DNA of 22,378 bases from Hofstenia miamia (lineage: Eukaryota; Xenacoelomorpha; Acoela; Hofsteniidae): positions 103,598 through 125,975 of the forward strand of contig CABFPE010000050.1 of assembly GCA_900660155.1 (NCBI GenBank), written 5' to 3'. Below the pieces are notes generated by a model that worked only from the letters and a program-made list of their open reading frames with translations, was not told the origin of the DNA and made no database searches. Within the stretch, counting starts at the first letter, position 1. Each line of letters begins with the position of its first letter. Below, piece after piece: positions 1 through 10,039 of the stretch. Position numbers and translations under genes: made by a program.

Positions 1-101
1 AATCATTTTAAAATTATATTCTTTAATAATGCGTTTAAGAATACGTTAAATTTTTTTTAGAAAACCGCCCCCCCTTCAAGTAGTAGCTGGATCCGCCACT
101 G
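1..101. mobile_element. Terminus of a hAT-type DNA transposon, rest left of window
   Basis: The stretch 87-101 reads ctggatccgccactg. Its reverse complement starts CAGTGGCGGATCCAG, the CAG-start terminal inverted repeat style common in hAT elements. A C-run at 67-74 lies just inside, as is frequent in such ends. The eight bases 102-109 (gtatatcg) would be the target-site duplication, but the partner copy lies outside the window, so this is untested. The other end and any transposase are not visible. The family assignment rests on the terminus only. Confidence 0.45.
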
Positions 102-328
102 GTATATCGCGGTGAAATTTCATTTAATGCTGTGGTTTGCAGCAAAAAAACTGACATTGCTGTGTTTAGCGGTGACGTTTCTTTCTCTGCGGTGGGAAAA
201 ATTTTAGAAAATCTGTACCGCGCTTATTTCTACTTCACATTTCTCAATTTTAGCGTATAAGTAGGAATACGACTTAAAAAATTGGAAATATTTATCATGA
301 TTTATCATATATTTTGACATTCGTTTAG

Positions 329-1038
329 AAATGGCATTAGATTTCGTCTCCACATATGCTTCAAACTGGATTATTGTTGCCATTACAGCGGACAGATTCG
401 TAGCAGTTTTTATGCCATACTTTTATAGATTTCACTCAAAGACAAACAGGCCTGCAATGCTGATAGTATTCTTGGGGTCCTTTCTTATTTATGCAATTAA
501 CATGCCCATAATATATTTATCATGGCGAGGAAACTCCGCGAAAGAATGTGTGGCAAAACGCACTGGAAATTACTACCATTGGGTCAACGCTACACTATTC
601 GCTAATGTTACCATCCCTGTGATTGTCGTCTTAATTTTGAATTTTGCTATTGCAATTAAACTTATAAAGAATTACAAGATATCGAGACAAATTACCTCGC
701 AGAGTGATTCGCTCTCCGAAGATGAGCTGAACGCCTTAAGAATGCTGCTACTTGTCTCCGTTGCGTTTTTGGTTTTAACGATACCTGCGCAGTTCGCAAC
801 TGCCTTGCACGTGTATGTTAGTGATAATCAGGACGTTAGTGCGGAGGTAAGGAAATGGAGTTACATCTTGGATAATTTTGAAGAAGTTTTGCATATTGTG
901 AACTCGGGATGTACTTTTTTCTTGTATTTGTTTGGCAGCCGAAAATTTCGTGCAGAATTTCACAAGAAGTTTTTCCACCCAAACTCAATCATAGTAAAAA
1001 TGCTTGAAAATAAAGAATCGAACTCGTCGTCCACCTGA
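329..1038 (+). CDS. GPCR copy 1, rhodopsin-class peptide-receptor-like, terminal exon (5' partial)
   Basis: Last coding exon of a seven-transmembrane receptor, expected in the plasma membrane and coupled to G proteins. The exon starts after acceptor tcgtttag (AG at 327-328) in phase 1, as does exon 3 of the paralogue at 13692; the ATG at 331 is therefore an internal codon, not the start. The exon encodes the inner part of TM3 with a DRF variant of DRY (residues 21-23 from that ATG), then TM4, an extracellular loop 2 with a Cys (AKECVAK), TM5, TM6 and TM7, and a Ser-rich tail. TM6 has LTIP where CWxP is usual; TM7 has NSGCTFFLY where NPxxY is usual. By eye about two thirds of residues match the copy at 13692-14413. 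TM1-TM2 exons must lie left of position 1; none is seen in 1-328. The closest general resemblance is to FMRFamide-type peptide receptors; the ligand is unknown. Confidence 0.87.
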
Positions 1039-1402
1039 AAACTATTTTTTTAATCAGGACTTATTTGGGGATTTAAATGTGTGTGCTCTCTTTATTTATG
1101 TTGATTTGTGCAAAGCAATTTTGATATCTGGCAGTCATTTATTTATGAAAAATGCCGCTTCTAATTTAATCAATCACAAGGACTTCTTTGAAACCTATTG
1201 TTCTTCCATTTATAGAACTTTGTTGTGTTAATTAGGAATATCATATTTTTAACTCATTAGTAGATTTTGTAACATTGAACAAGATTGTGGTAGCAATACA
1301 TTAAAATTAAGAAGATCGAAATGATAAACTCTTTCCAAAAATTTAGTTTCACCAAAATTGCGAAAGTATCTGAAGCAGGGCAGATCAAAAATTAATTCTA
1401 AT
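1039..1402 (+). other. 3' flank of GPCR copy 1, no further gene seen
   Basis: No coding signal is seen after the stop codon; the open frame at 1004-1231 is a shadow that overlaps the receptor exon out of frame. An ATTAAA at 1300-1305, about 260 bases past the stop, could be a polyadenylation signal, but such hexamers are common in AT-rich DNA. Confidence 0.4.
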
Positions 1403-1884
1403 TTAACCTTAAGCAGGCTGGGGACTTTTGAAAAATTTTTATGATCTATTAAAAAAATTTAAACGCTTATAGCTCAAAAACTATTAAAGCTATGCTCAAT
1501 CTGAAAGCACCCGTGATCTCTGACTTTGCGCACTGCATGCCTCAATGGGTTTGGAATATCTTTGCATATATCAAGAAACAGTCAAAGTTCTTTGTTTCTC
1601 TATGGACTCCAAGCCTTCTAAATACATTAACACTAAGTATGGAGAGAATTTCAATCTTTTTCAAAGATTGAAATTTTTTGAAAGAAAACGTGTTAATCTT
1701 TTTAACAACCTGTCACAGCAATAAGCTTTAATAGAAATTTTCAAAATTGCATTAAACTATGTTCCCCAGTAGATCTACCCATGCCCCAAAATTTTCAAAT
1801 TTGGACATAGGCTTCAAGAAAAATTTTGTAAATATGGAAAAACGGTTTGTCCTTTAAAAAGGACGTCAGGCTGTTTAAGGTTAA
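1403..1884. mobile_element. MITE copy 1, TTAA-flanked, piggyBac-like ends
   Basis: The left end 1403-1420 (ttaaccttaagcaggctg) and the reverse complement of the right end 1867-1884 (ttaaccttaaacagcctg) match at 16 of 18 positions. Reading TTAA as the duplicated target leaves an element starting CCTTAA and ending TTAAGG; TTAA duplication with a CC start is the piggyBac pattern. There is no transposase, so it is non-autonomous. A second copy lies in intron 2 of the GPCR at 11659-14413. Both copies carry aatctgaaagcacc (here 1499-1512) at nearly the same distance from the left end (90 and 95 bases). The superfamily call is inference from the ends. Confidence 0.65.
1647..1675. repeat. Perfect 13-bp hairpin inside MITE copy 1
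   Basis: Bases 1647-1659 (aatttcaatcttt) are exactly complementary to 1663-1675, with a 3-base loop. The hairpin sits close to the centre of the MITE (1403-1884). A second, shorter hairpin lies near the right end (about 1849-1864, gtccttt / aaaggac). Confidence 0.8.
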
Positions 1885-1946
1885 TAGAAAACAAATTTCA
1901 TAAAATCCATTAATGGGAATAATTTTTGGCCATTAATGGAAAGTTA

Positions 1947-2099
1947 ATGGCCATTTTAGATCAATACTCATTCACAACAAGTGAAATAATGTCAATTGAA
2001 TCATTGTGCTTAGCTGTAACAATTTTCAATTTGATAGTTCGACAGCGCTCCGTTGAAGAAATGTGCTCACTTTTTGATAATGTTTTTGTAGTGTTTTAG
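1947..2099 (+). pseudogene. Short coding-like fragment, perhaps Harbinger-type transposase
   Basis: A 50-codon open frame from ATG at 1947 to TAG at 2097. It contains a helix-like stretch, IMSIESLCLAVTIFNLI, followed by RSVEEMCSLFDN. This recalls the N-terminal helical part of Harbinger (HARBI1-like) transposases, where a Glu-rich, Leu/Ala-rich helix is followed by a 'S..sL...F' segment. The resemblance is by eye and weak. It lies just past the MITE. No DDE catalytic region follows. It could also be a chance frame. Confidence 0.22.
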
Positions 2100-2521
2100 C
2101 ATGCAAATCTAAAGGCATAGTCGGTCAATTTCATTATACTCTTCACAAATATTTGAAGAATTTGTCATGAAAAACAATGAAATTCATTAATGGCAATTAA
2201 TGGCCCTGATCTGAAGCATGAGATAATATTTCCTAGTCAGATTTGGAAACGCGTTTTGAAAAGCTGAACTAATTGACACAAACCAGTCATTTGTTTGCGA
2301 TATAGACTAGAACTAATAGGTAAGACATTTAATACTTTTGATTCATAATCATGAAATTTTTCTAGCAAGAATTCATAGTTTCATCAGAAAGATCTGAAAT
2401 CACTTTTTGGCTTAAGTGATTGTTTCGGTTGCTACCAATTCCCTTGCGATATAAATCGTTTAATTTAAAGAAAAATGTTGTCAATTTTGAATCATTTTTT
2501 GCCAGGCTAATCTTCTAATAG
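2100..2521. other. No gene recognised
   Basis: AT-rich DNA without a convincing reading frame. The motif attaatggc occurs here (about 2186-2205) and also at 1909-1955, suggesting a small low-copy repeat. The right end carries two possible splice acceptors (gccag near 2505 and ctaatag at 2521) for the exon-like frame that follows. Confidence 0.4.
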
Positions 2522-2805
2522 TGAAAAATTTACCTTACAAGGACCCAAAGAAATTTTTGGAAAGTCAACTGACCGAAATTGAATTTCGATCTATATCTTT
2601 TGATTATTCTTCAATTAAATATTTTAAAAAATCTTGCCGTGACGTGGCGCATGAAAGAATATTTTTAAAAAGACTTGCCGTCTTGGTGCTTAAAACCTAT
2701 CGTGATATGCCGAGCAGTGCTCCTATTGCATGTCTACATTTATCAGCAAAATATTTAACTCTTAATTATATCAAGTTAACTCACAGGGAACTATCAAAAA
2801 TCTTA
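2522..2805 (+). CDS. Orphan internal exon, protein unrecognised
   Basis: An exon-like open frame of about 94 codons. It is preceded by acceptor cttctaatag (AG at 2520-2521) and followed by donor gtaaga at 2806, which would give phase 2 at the start and phase 0 at the end. There is no ATG at the beginning, as expected for an internal exon. The peptide is mixed in composition and does not look like random AT-rich translation: FLESQLTEIEFRSISFDY, then RLAVLVLKTYRDMP, then PIACLHLSAKYLTLNYIKL and THRELSKIL. The helix-rich PIACLHLSAKYL part loosely recalls a cyclin-fold helix, but I do not recognise the family. No neighbouring exon was found. It may belong to a gene with long introns, or be a retained fragment. 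Confidence 0.4.
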
Positions 2806-2904
2806 GTAAGATATTTTATAATATTTGGAAACTAAGATCATTAGATAGTTGGGAAAATATTGATTAACCGATGCATTACGCTGATTTAACCATGGTGTTC
2901 ATAC

Positions 2905-5580
2905 TTCTTTGAGTAAAACCAAAATTCTAAGCACTTGAATGCAGAACGTTTGCCTTTTGCTATGACAAAAATACAGCTCCATTATTGACTGAATTTCTAA
3001 AGGAAGAGTTGTTATTCGAATTTTATTTAAGCTAAAATGTGTACGTTTGTTGATTTTAATATATCGATTTAGCACAATTGTGGGTTGCGTACTGTTAGTT
3101 ATTTGCTCATACAGATTGACTAAATTTGCATTTTGAATGTGATATAGTGATGTTAGATTTGTCTAATTTTATTCAATATGTTGTTTGGTGCAAATATAAT
3201 GAATTGGGTTATTTCCTTGTTTAACATTAATATATTTTTTTTACAAAATATGCTTGTATGCTATATTAAGATCTTGATGTAGCAAATTAATCGTTATGAT
3301 GGGACTATAGTTGGCAGAGATTATACAAATGTCATCTGCATATTGTAGGATCTTGCAATTACTTACACTTTTTCAAACTCATTTACGTATATATTATATA
3401 GTCTGTCCAAAACTGTACCCAGCGCGACTCTTTTTTCTGTGTCTACATATTTTGAATAGTATCCATTTAACCAGACTCGATGACTTCTAATACATAAATA
3501 GGTGTTTAATAATTCTATTGTATTATCATCAAATCCGTATTTACTTGACTTAGTTTTGAGGATTTTAAGGTCAAGTTGTCAAAAGCCTTACTCAAATCAA
3601 GCATTGATATGGCAATAGATACATTCTTATTTATATTGAATCTTATAATTTTAGGAAGGTAAAGAATGGCATTGTTAGCACCGTTGTGTCAGTTTTTTCG
3701 CACATAAATCAAGACAACAGAAAAAGTTTGTTGTGTCACACAATATACACAACACAACAAAGTAATTAATTACACAATGCTTGTAAGAACTTTCAAGTTC
3801 TCGGCATAGCCCATAGTGCATAGACAATAGGCTGGATTAATGCTCATTGGAGCAGGAATTGATCCAGATTGTTTTTTTTCTGTGTATAGCTCAGTAATGT
3901 TCATTGAAACGAGTTGTGTGACATGCCAGAAGTGACTTCACCAAGGTTGAACCTGAATAGTTCATCTTGATTCCTATACCAATTATGAAAACCAAATTGT
4001 TTTTTCGAGAGAATATTTTCAGATTTTAAACCCGCGTTTATTTGATTATTTAGAAATTTTTCCAAAAGTACTAAAAGGATGGCTAATACAAATGTGTCCA
4101 TGATTTTTTGCTTTTAAAGTGACTTTCATCTGATTTCTTAAAAATTTAAAATGGGAATAGCAGATGCTCACTAAAAATATGAAAAAAGAGCTTAGTAATA
4201 TACACTGGAACATATAAGATGCAGTTGATTTATTTCTAAGTTTTTTATTATGGTTTCTAGTTTAATTGCATTTGCGAGTCTAAAGAAAATAATGTTTTTG
4301 TTGTGCGTTTATGAATATTTTCCTTAATTTTATATTGGGGGAAAATGAAGTTGTCAGTTTCTTTAAATGTTGTAGTTAGGTGGTCTATTATTTTTTTTTC
4401 TGTGATAATTTGATTATCAATTCTTTATTCGTTAATGTCAGTTGAAATCCCTTTATTTTTTCGCAGAATTTTATGTATATATCGCCATTTTTCGTTTGTA
4501 TTTTTAGGCTATCAAAAAAAATTTTTTTTTGTAAAGCCAACTTTTTGCTTCTTAATTAATTAATTATCTTCTTTGATTTTATCTAATTAGTCCTATTAGT
4601 GGTCGTAGGTTCTGTTTTGGCGAGATCAAATAGTTTTGTTTTAATGCTTACTTGTTCATGTACTTCAGGGTCATCAACATTTAATAAAGCAAATTTGCGG
4701 GCCTTTAATTTTACTTTTGACATTTAATTTTTTGCTGCTTTGTTAATTGCATTTCAAATTTATTTTGAAATATAATTAATCATACAAGATCCAGATTTTA
4801 GGGTGTATGTGTAGTTAAATTATACGTTTTTCAAAAGTTTTTCCATTATTTTATCTTGGTAATTTAGATAATCCTTTGTATATAATATTTTTAAGTTATT
4901 CATTTTGGTAGTTATATTACTTATATACTAGGTGCAAAGAGCATGGTCACTGAATGATTCTAAGATAAAGATTTAGAGCACTAGTCTGAATTTGTAATAA
5001 AGTAGTCAATTAAGTTGTTATTGCGTTTGGGACCTTCAGTATTTGTACAGTGAAAGTCGCATGTGGCACAAACTTCTTTTAACATTTGTTTCAAGATTAT
5101 TAAAAATTATATATTCATAGAATATGATGGGTCACTTATTTTGGAAATTTCATTTCACTTATAATTTAGATAGTCATTTTGGTGATTTTTATTTAGATTA
5201 TATTTGATATTAATCAGTTCCTTATGACATTTATTTTCAAATTATACATTTTTTATCCAGAGTAATTCTAATATATCGTGGTTTAGTTCATATTCAAATT
5301 TACGCGCTGGCTTTAAACATTTTGGAGCTAATATCATGAGTCCGCCACCTCTACCCAATCTGTTTTTTATGAAAATGTCAATGTAATATCGGTCAGGATT
5401 AAACAAATTAGAGTTAGTGTCATGCTGTAACCAAGTTTCTGTAATTAAGAATATTGTGTTTTGACCTATCGTATTTATTAAGTTAAGAAAATCATTTCTG
5501 TTAAAATTGAGACTCCTAGCATTCAAATAATAATAAGAGCAAAAGCAAATTTATTGCTGAAAAAAAATAACAAAGGAGGA
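2905..5580 (-). mobile_element. LINE relic A (APE endonuclease plus reverse transcriptase), decayed
   Basis: Read on the minus strand from 5580 to about 2905. The endonuclease part (5526-5242 plus upstream frame) shows NARSL, the catalytic-Glu motif TETWL and GRGGGLMI, typical of apurinic-type endonucleases of Jockey/CR1-group LINEs. The endonuclease C-terminal block (NLIDYF, about 5010) has a degraded SDH site. The reverse transcriptase follows: EKFLNNQINA and ILSKKQFGF (4070-3970), LDLSKAFD (about 3600-3575), an intact catalytic QYADD box (about 3340), then FIIFAPNN (about 3190) and the C-terminal NSVNNGA block (about 2965). Reading it needs several frameshifts and stops, so it is dead. An insertion splits the polymerase at about 3685-3985. 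Confidence 0.75.
3685..3985. mobile_element. About 300-bp insertion of unknown type inside LINE relic A
   Basis: In LINEs the FGFR block is followed within about five residues by a S-T-x-N-A-I-L block. Here FGFHNW ends near 3985 and NNAILYL starts near 3690 (minus strand), so about 300 bases are extra. The insert contains an imperfect hairpin at about 3725-3765 built from ttgttgtgt and acacaacacaa. No clear terminal repeats or target duplication could be found by eye. The borders are approximate. Confidence 0.4.
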
Positions 5581-5594
5581 TAGTACAAACAAAA

Positions 5595-5599
<5 letters not shown>

Positions 5600-5629
<30 letters not shown>
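5600..5629. repeat. (AT)n microsatellite between two LINE relics
   Basis: An alternating AT run of about 30 bases. It lies between the 3' end of LINE relic B (about 5738) and the 5' part of LINE relic A (about 5580), so it may be the simple-repeat 3' tail of relic B. Confidence 0.9.
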
Positions 5630-5635
<6 letters not shown>

Positions 5636-5737
5636 GCAAAATCAATAAATATGCGCAATTACTTAAAGGGCACTATTTTTAGATATACGGACTCCATGTA
5701 TGTAATCGATTGGAAATGCCCAATAACGATTGCTTTT

Positions 5738-7998
5738 TCTATAAGTAATCCTTAATTTTTTTTCCCAAAATGTTTATAATTTGGTTTGATTTCTGTAGTA
5801 ACATCTAGATTATTCTCCACAATGCGCAAGAATTAAATGTAAAAGAGTCCTGCCGGTTAGTTTTACTGAAAATTTTATTTGTTCTTTGATTGAGCTGAAT
5901 ATATTCTTGTAGATAATTTAGAAAATTACATTCATTTATAAACTTATGAATTAAACACAAAGATTGATACTGAATAGAATAAAGTGGAGACAAAATATTA
6001 TAAGGTGATCAACGTTCATTGACTGATTGATGCTTATCAATATAATTTAGTGATCTTAAGGCTCAATTATATATTCTTGCTAAGGATGACCTATTATGAG
6101 CGTTAATACTTTGAAATAAAAAATAACAATAATTTAAATGACTTAAAACAAATGAGTGTATTAATTCTGTATGAATTGATTCCCTATATGCCCAAGATGA
6201 AATATGTATTTTACACCAGCTGCCATTTTTCGTAATTTTAAGGAAAGGAATTCATCAAATTTCATTTCTTTGTCGATCACTACTCCTAGATAATTGCTTT
6301 GCTTAATTTCATTATTACATATGGTAATATTAATATTTTCGGAAATTTTTTATGATCCTTCGGTGAAAAGATGATAAAAATTGTGTTTTATCTGCATTAA
6401 TTTTCAATTTATTTATATTAAAATATACAATTAGGTTTTCAATGTCTTTACTTAATTGTCTGTTTGCTTCGTAAGGATTTTGAGCTGTTCTTAGTACACA
6501 TGTATCATTGTACACATGTATTGATATATAGCTCCGTTAGAAATTGTTTCGGAAATATCATTCACTTAAAGAGAAAACAATATTGGTCCTAGTACAGTTC
6601 CTTGGGGAACGCCTAAATTTGTTTTTGTCATAGTTTGAATAGATTCTATCAATTTTTACACTTTGCTTACGATTCCTTAAAAAACTAAAAGAAATTTAGT
6701 CGCTTCTTTGCTAAGACATTGATTGAGCAAACAATTTTTACTGTAAAATTTCAAAATTCATTGAATTAAAGGCCTTTCTATGATCGAGAAATGCAATCGT
6801 TGTGGACAATTTCTTATTTAAATTAGATTTTGTTTTTTGGTAAGTGACAAAATTGCGTTCGTTGTGCTGAAGTTTGGCCTGAATCCGTATTGATTTTCTG
6901 ATAAAATGCGATTCTCTTTAATAAATTTATACATTTGTGCTGCAAAAATTTTTTCAAATATGTTAGCAAACGGATGAGTAATACTAATGGGACGATAATT
7001 ATTGGGATCTAATGGGTCGCCTTTTTGCATAGTGGTGAAATATCAGATTTTTTCAAAATATCTAGAAATTGATTGTTAATAATACATTGATTAAATATTA
7101 AAAGAAGATATTCGCTAAATATATGAAAATACTTTTTAATTATCCAAAATGGCAAGTGACTAGAACCGCATGATTTGTTTTCGTCAAGTTTAAAAACTTC
7201 TTTTCATAAATCGTAATATGAAATATAGCTGAAGTTAAATTGAGTTTTGACGTTACAATAAATTTTAGTGTTAGAAGAAATATTTTGTTTCGGATTGATT
7301 TAAATTCAAACTTACCCATGTTTTCAAAAATTTTGTTTAATACATTTGTAATTTTGCGTTTATCCCTGCATGATCATGTTATCATCACGTAACCCTTCAA
7401 TGTTTATATTTAAACCTTTAGATTTTTCAATGCTTCTTTCTACAAAATTCCATTTTTGACTAAATTTTTTTAATTTTTTAAAATAATCTTTAATCCTAAA
7501 ATCATAATTTAAGTTACGAAGTTTTTTAATTACATGCTTGGCGTTTTCATAATTGGTCTAGTTCGATTTAATTGGATTGCGCTTGGCAATCTCAAATAAT
7601 TTATTCTTGATGATTAGCTGCTGCTTAATTAGGCGGCATTCACGAGGATGCCTAACCGCAGCGGAGTAATTAGTGCTGATTAATTTCGTCCTGAGTGAAT
7701 CAACGCGATTTAACGCGGAGGTGATTTCACGTGTAGTAAATCTCACCATGTGATCCCCGGATTAAAACGTAAAAATTTGATCAAAAGAAATGTTCCGCAT
7801 TAGATGAAAAAAGTGTAGATCATTAAAATAATTAAAGTCCCTTGTAAAAATTGTTTTTTTGATTTGACGCTATATTTATAATTACTTACGTAGATACAAA
7901 GATTGTGCCCGCTAAATGATTCAAATGTTAGTCTTATACTTATTAGGAGTGTCGGAAAGAAAATAATCGATTAAGTTAGAGTGTCTAGTAGGCTTGAT
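5738..7998 (-). mobile_element. LINE relic B (endonuclease C-terminus, linker, reverse transcriptase, C-terminus), decayed
   Basis: Minus strand, from about 7998 down to 5738. It starts with the endonuclease C-terminal block (NLIDYFLSDTP, then SGHNLCIYV, a degraded SDH motif). The linker (7749-7558) and the reverse transcriptase follow: DPNNYRPISI and ILSENQYGFRPNFSTTNAIL (7030-6818), LDHRKAF (about 6790), GVPQGTVLGP (about 6610) and NINKLKINADKTQF (about 6400). The catalytic YADD position reads YNDT (about 6510), so an essential Asp is gone. The C-terminal region ends near ALWRIIN and GKKIKDYL (5820-5738). Multiple frame breaks show it is inactive. The endonuclease N-terminus is absent, so it is 5'-truncated, as is usual for LINE copies. 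Confidence 0.72.
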
Positions 7999-8028
7999 TT
8001 TGTTATAATAATAATAATAACAGGATAG

Positions 8029-8391
8029 CATTGGAGTGTTACAGAAGAAGCAGACACGTTGGTGTGTCATAGGAAAAGAATATTGGAAGAATGGAGAAAA
8101 GAAGAAACAGGATTAGAAGTTACAGAACAGAGGCTTGCAAGTCAGGTCAGAAAGTTGAAGCTGAATGAGAATAAGGAAAAAAGAAGAGCTGAACAGACGA
8201 AGCAAAAGGAAAATGAGGTGGAAGATGTAGTAGTAGAAATAGTGGTAGAAACAGCAGAAACCGCAGTTGTAGAAACAGAGGGAGCAATCAAGGAAAGTAT
8301 GAAGAAAGAAATAGAAGACAGAAGTAGATTGCCAGTACCAAGAGGCATTAAGAGAAGTAAGTTAACTTCATTCCCCATTTATGTTTTGTAG
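8029..8391 (+). pseudogene. Coding-like frame resembling the N-terminal region of a non-LTR reverse transcriptase protein
   Basis: An open frame from about 8029 to 8391 without a clear ATG. Residues read EEADTLVCHRKRILEEW then GLEVTEQRLASQVRKLK, followed by a Lys/Glu-rich low-complexity tail with Thr/Val/Glu-rich repeats. The pattern 'RKR...W....G...VTEQRL..Q.R' resembles a segment I recall from N-terminal regions of some R2/NeSL-like reverse transcriptase proteins of invertebrates; this is from memory and not checked. A good donor (gtaagt at 8356) and an acceptor-like gatag before 8029 also allow it to be a host exon. Purine bias makes the opposite-strand frame at 8142-8378 a shadow. Confidence 0.35.
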
Positions 8392-8731
8392 TGTCATATT
8401 ATTTTTCAAATGCCTTTGTTTTATTTTTCAAAGCCACGGTAGACTATACTATAATAATAAGTGTTCTTTTTTTCTAATTGGAATATAATTATAATACATG
8501 TCTTTTCTATTGTATCTATTAGAAGAATTCATAGATATTTTGCTGGTTTCTTACTCATTGGCAATGTTAAAGCGTCAGAACAGTACGAAGAATTTTATTA
8601 TAGATGGCATAACTTTTTGTTAAAATTTTACAATTTTGATAAACATACTATAATAAAAAATTAGCAGGAAAAGATAAAATTGCTTATGTACCACCTGGAA
8701 ATCGACTGTAAAGGACTCTGTACATTACATT

Positions 8732-8757
8732 GTTGTGGATGCAGTGCATCCGACAAC
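8732..8757. repeat. Near-perfect palindrome
   Basis: The arms gttgt-ggatgca (8732-8743) and tgcatcc-g-acaac (8745-8757) pair over 12 bases with one bulged G and a single-base centre. No element boundary could be tied to it. Confidence 0.7.
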
Positions 8758-10008
8758 GGAAGCCAAAACATACTTAGTATTTAGCAATACTGAAGCACTT
8801 ACATGAACAAATATTACGTGCACAAAATCTAAAGGTAGCAGGTAGAAACTGCGATTTTTTTCAATTTAAAATTGCGAATTCTTAATTTTTTTCTTTAATA
8901 TGCTAAAAAAATCGTATCCCCTTGATATAACTCAAAATAATTATAATTTGTGTTTAGCATTGTTGCGTGTATTGTTTTTATCTATTAAGTGCTATTCTTT
9001 GTAATACTTTGATTTGTGTTTTGTAATGAACTGTGAATTGATTGTTTCATTTCATTTATCATTAGATTAATTCTATAAATTTCAAATATGTGACGGAGCA
9101 CGTAGTAATTAATTCTTATACATATTGTGTCTTTATTATTAGGCGTCCCTATATGTGCAAAACTTATGAAAGACTTAAACGTAATACGCATTATACTAAA
9201 GTAATTATAGTGAAAGTATAAATAATACTAAGTTAGTATCAATTCTCAACCTGGGTTGGCACTATAGGAACTAGGCAATGCAAATCAGTTCGTTTTTGTA
9301 CAGGTGCGTATTTGCTCTAATTAATTTTTTAAGTATGTAGTTTTTAAGAAAATGAAATTTGTTAAGTTATTAATAAATCTGTCAGCTGTCACCCCAATTA
9401 TCGAAAACGCACGCAGAGGCTTGCTTAGTTGCGCATAATTTACAAATTTACATACTTACTTTTTCAAATAAAGGTCATGTTGAGTGTATTTAGAGAATGA
9501 TTTATACATAAGTACATAAACTATATGCGTTAAGGAATTTCTTAATGATCTTTTGACTCAAATTAATAATTTAATTTTCATAAAAAATACGAAATATAAT
9601 GACACTATTTTAGCATACTAGGGTGTTTGTATTTAGTCCGCAAAGCGGGATTTCCACGTAGTAACTAATAACTATTTAATCTCCTTTATTTTGTATCTAT
9701 TTAATGCTGATGACGCCTAGCAACAAATTTTGAACTTGAAAGCAATTCTAGGGTCCATATTTAATGAGAAATTGCTAATTATAGTACGTAGGCATTTAAT
9801 GCATTTAATACGAGTTTGGGTTTATATGTAGGTAGCAATTATGAGACCTTGCATGCATATTATCTGTTAATAGAAAGTATAAGAGTACATGTAAGAGTAT
9901 CAAAATTTCTCCCGAGAATTTCGAGAATATTCGCAATCGATTAGAAAAACCCAGTCAAAAATTAACTGCGGCAAATGCATTCTAACTCATCCTATTGATA
10001 TCGCAGGT

Positions 10009-10039
10009 GTCTCATATCCTAGTGAGACGCTTCTAGGAT
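10009..10039. repeat. Two overlapping, mutually exclusive hairpins
   Basis: gtctca (10009-10014) pairs with tgagac (10023-10028), and atcctag (10016-10022), which forms most of the first loop, pairs with ctaggat (10033-10039). Only one of the two can form at once. A function is not evident. Confidence 0.6.

Noticed and set aside
109..201. Degenerate repeat of gcggtga..tttc (109, 170, 190)
   Set aside because: Only two good copies 61 bases apart; too little to call a tandem repeat.
1004..1231. 75-codon plus-strand frame
   Set aside because: It overlaps the end of the GPCR exon out of frame and then runs into AT-rich 3' flank; no family features.
8461..8664. 67-codon plus-strand frame
   Set aside because: Phe/Ile/Tyr-rich translation of AT-rich DNA with no splice or family signals.
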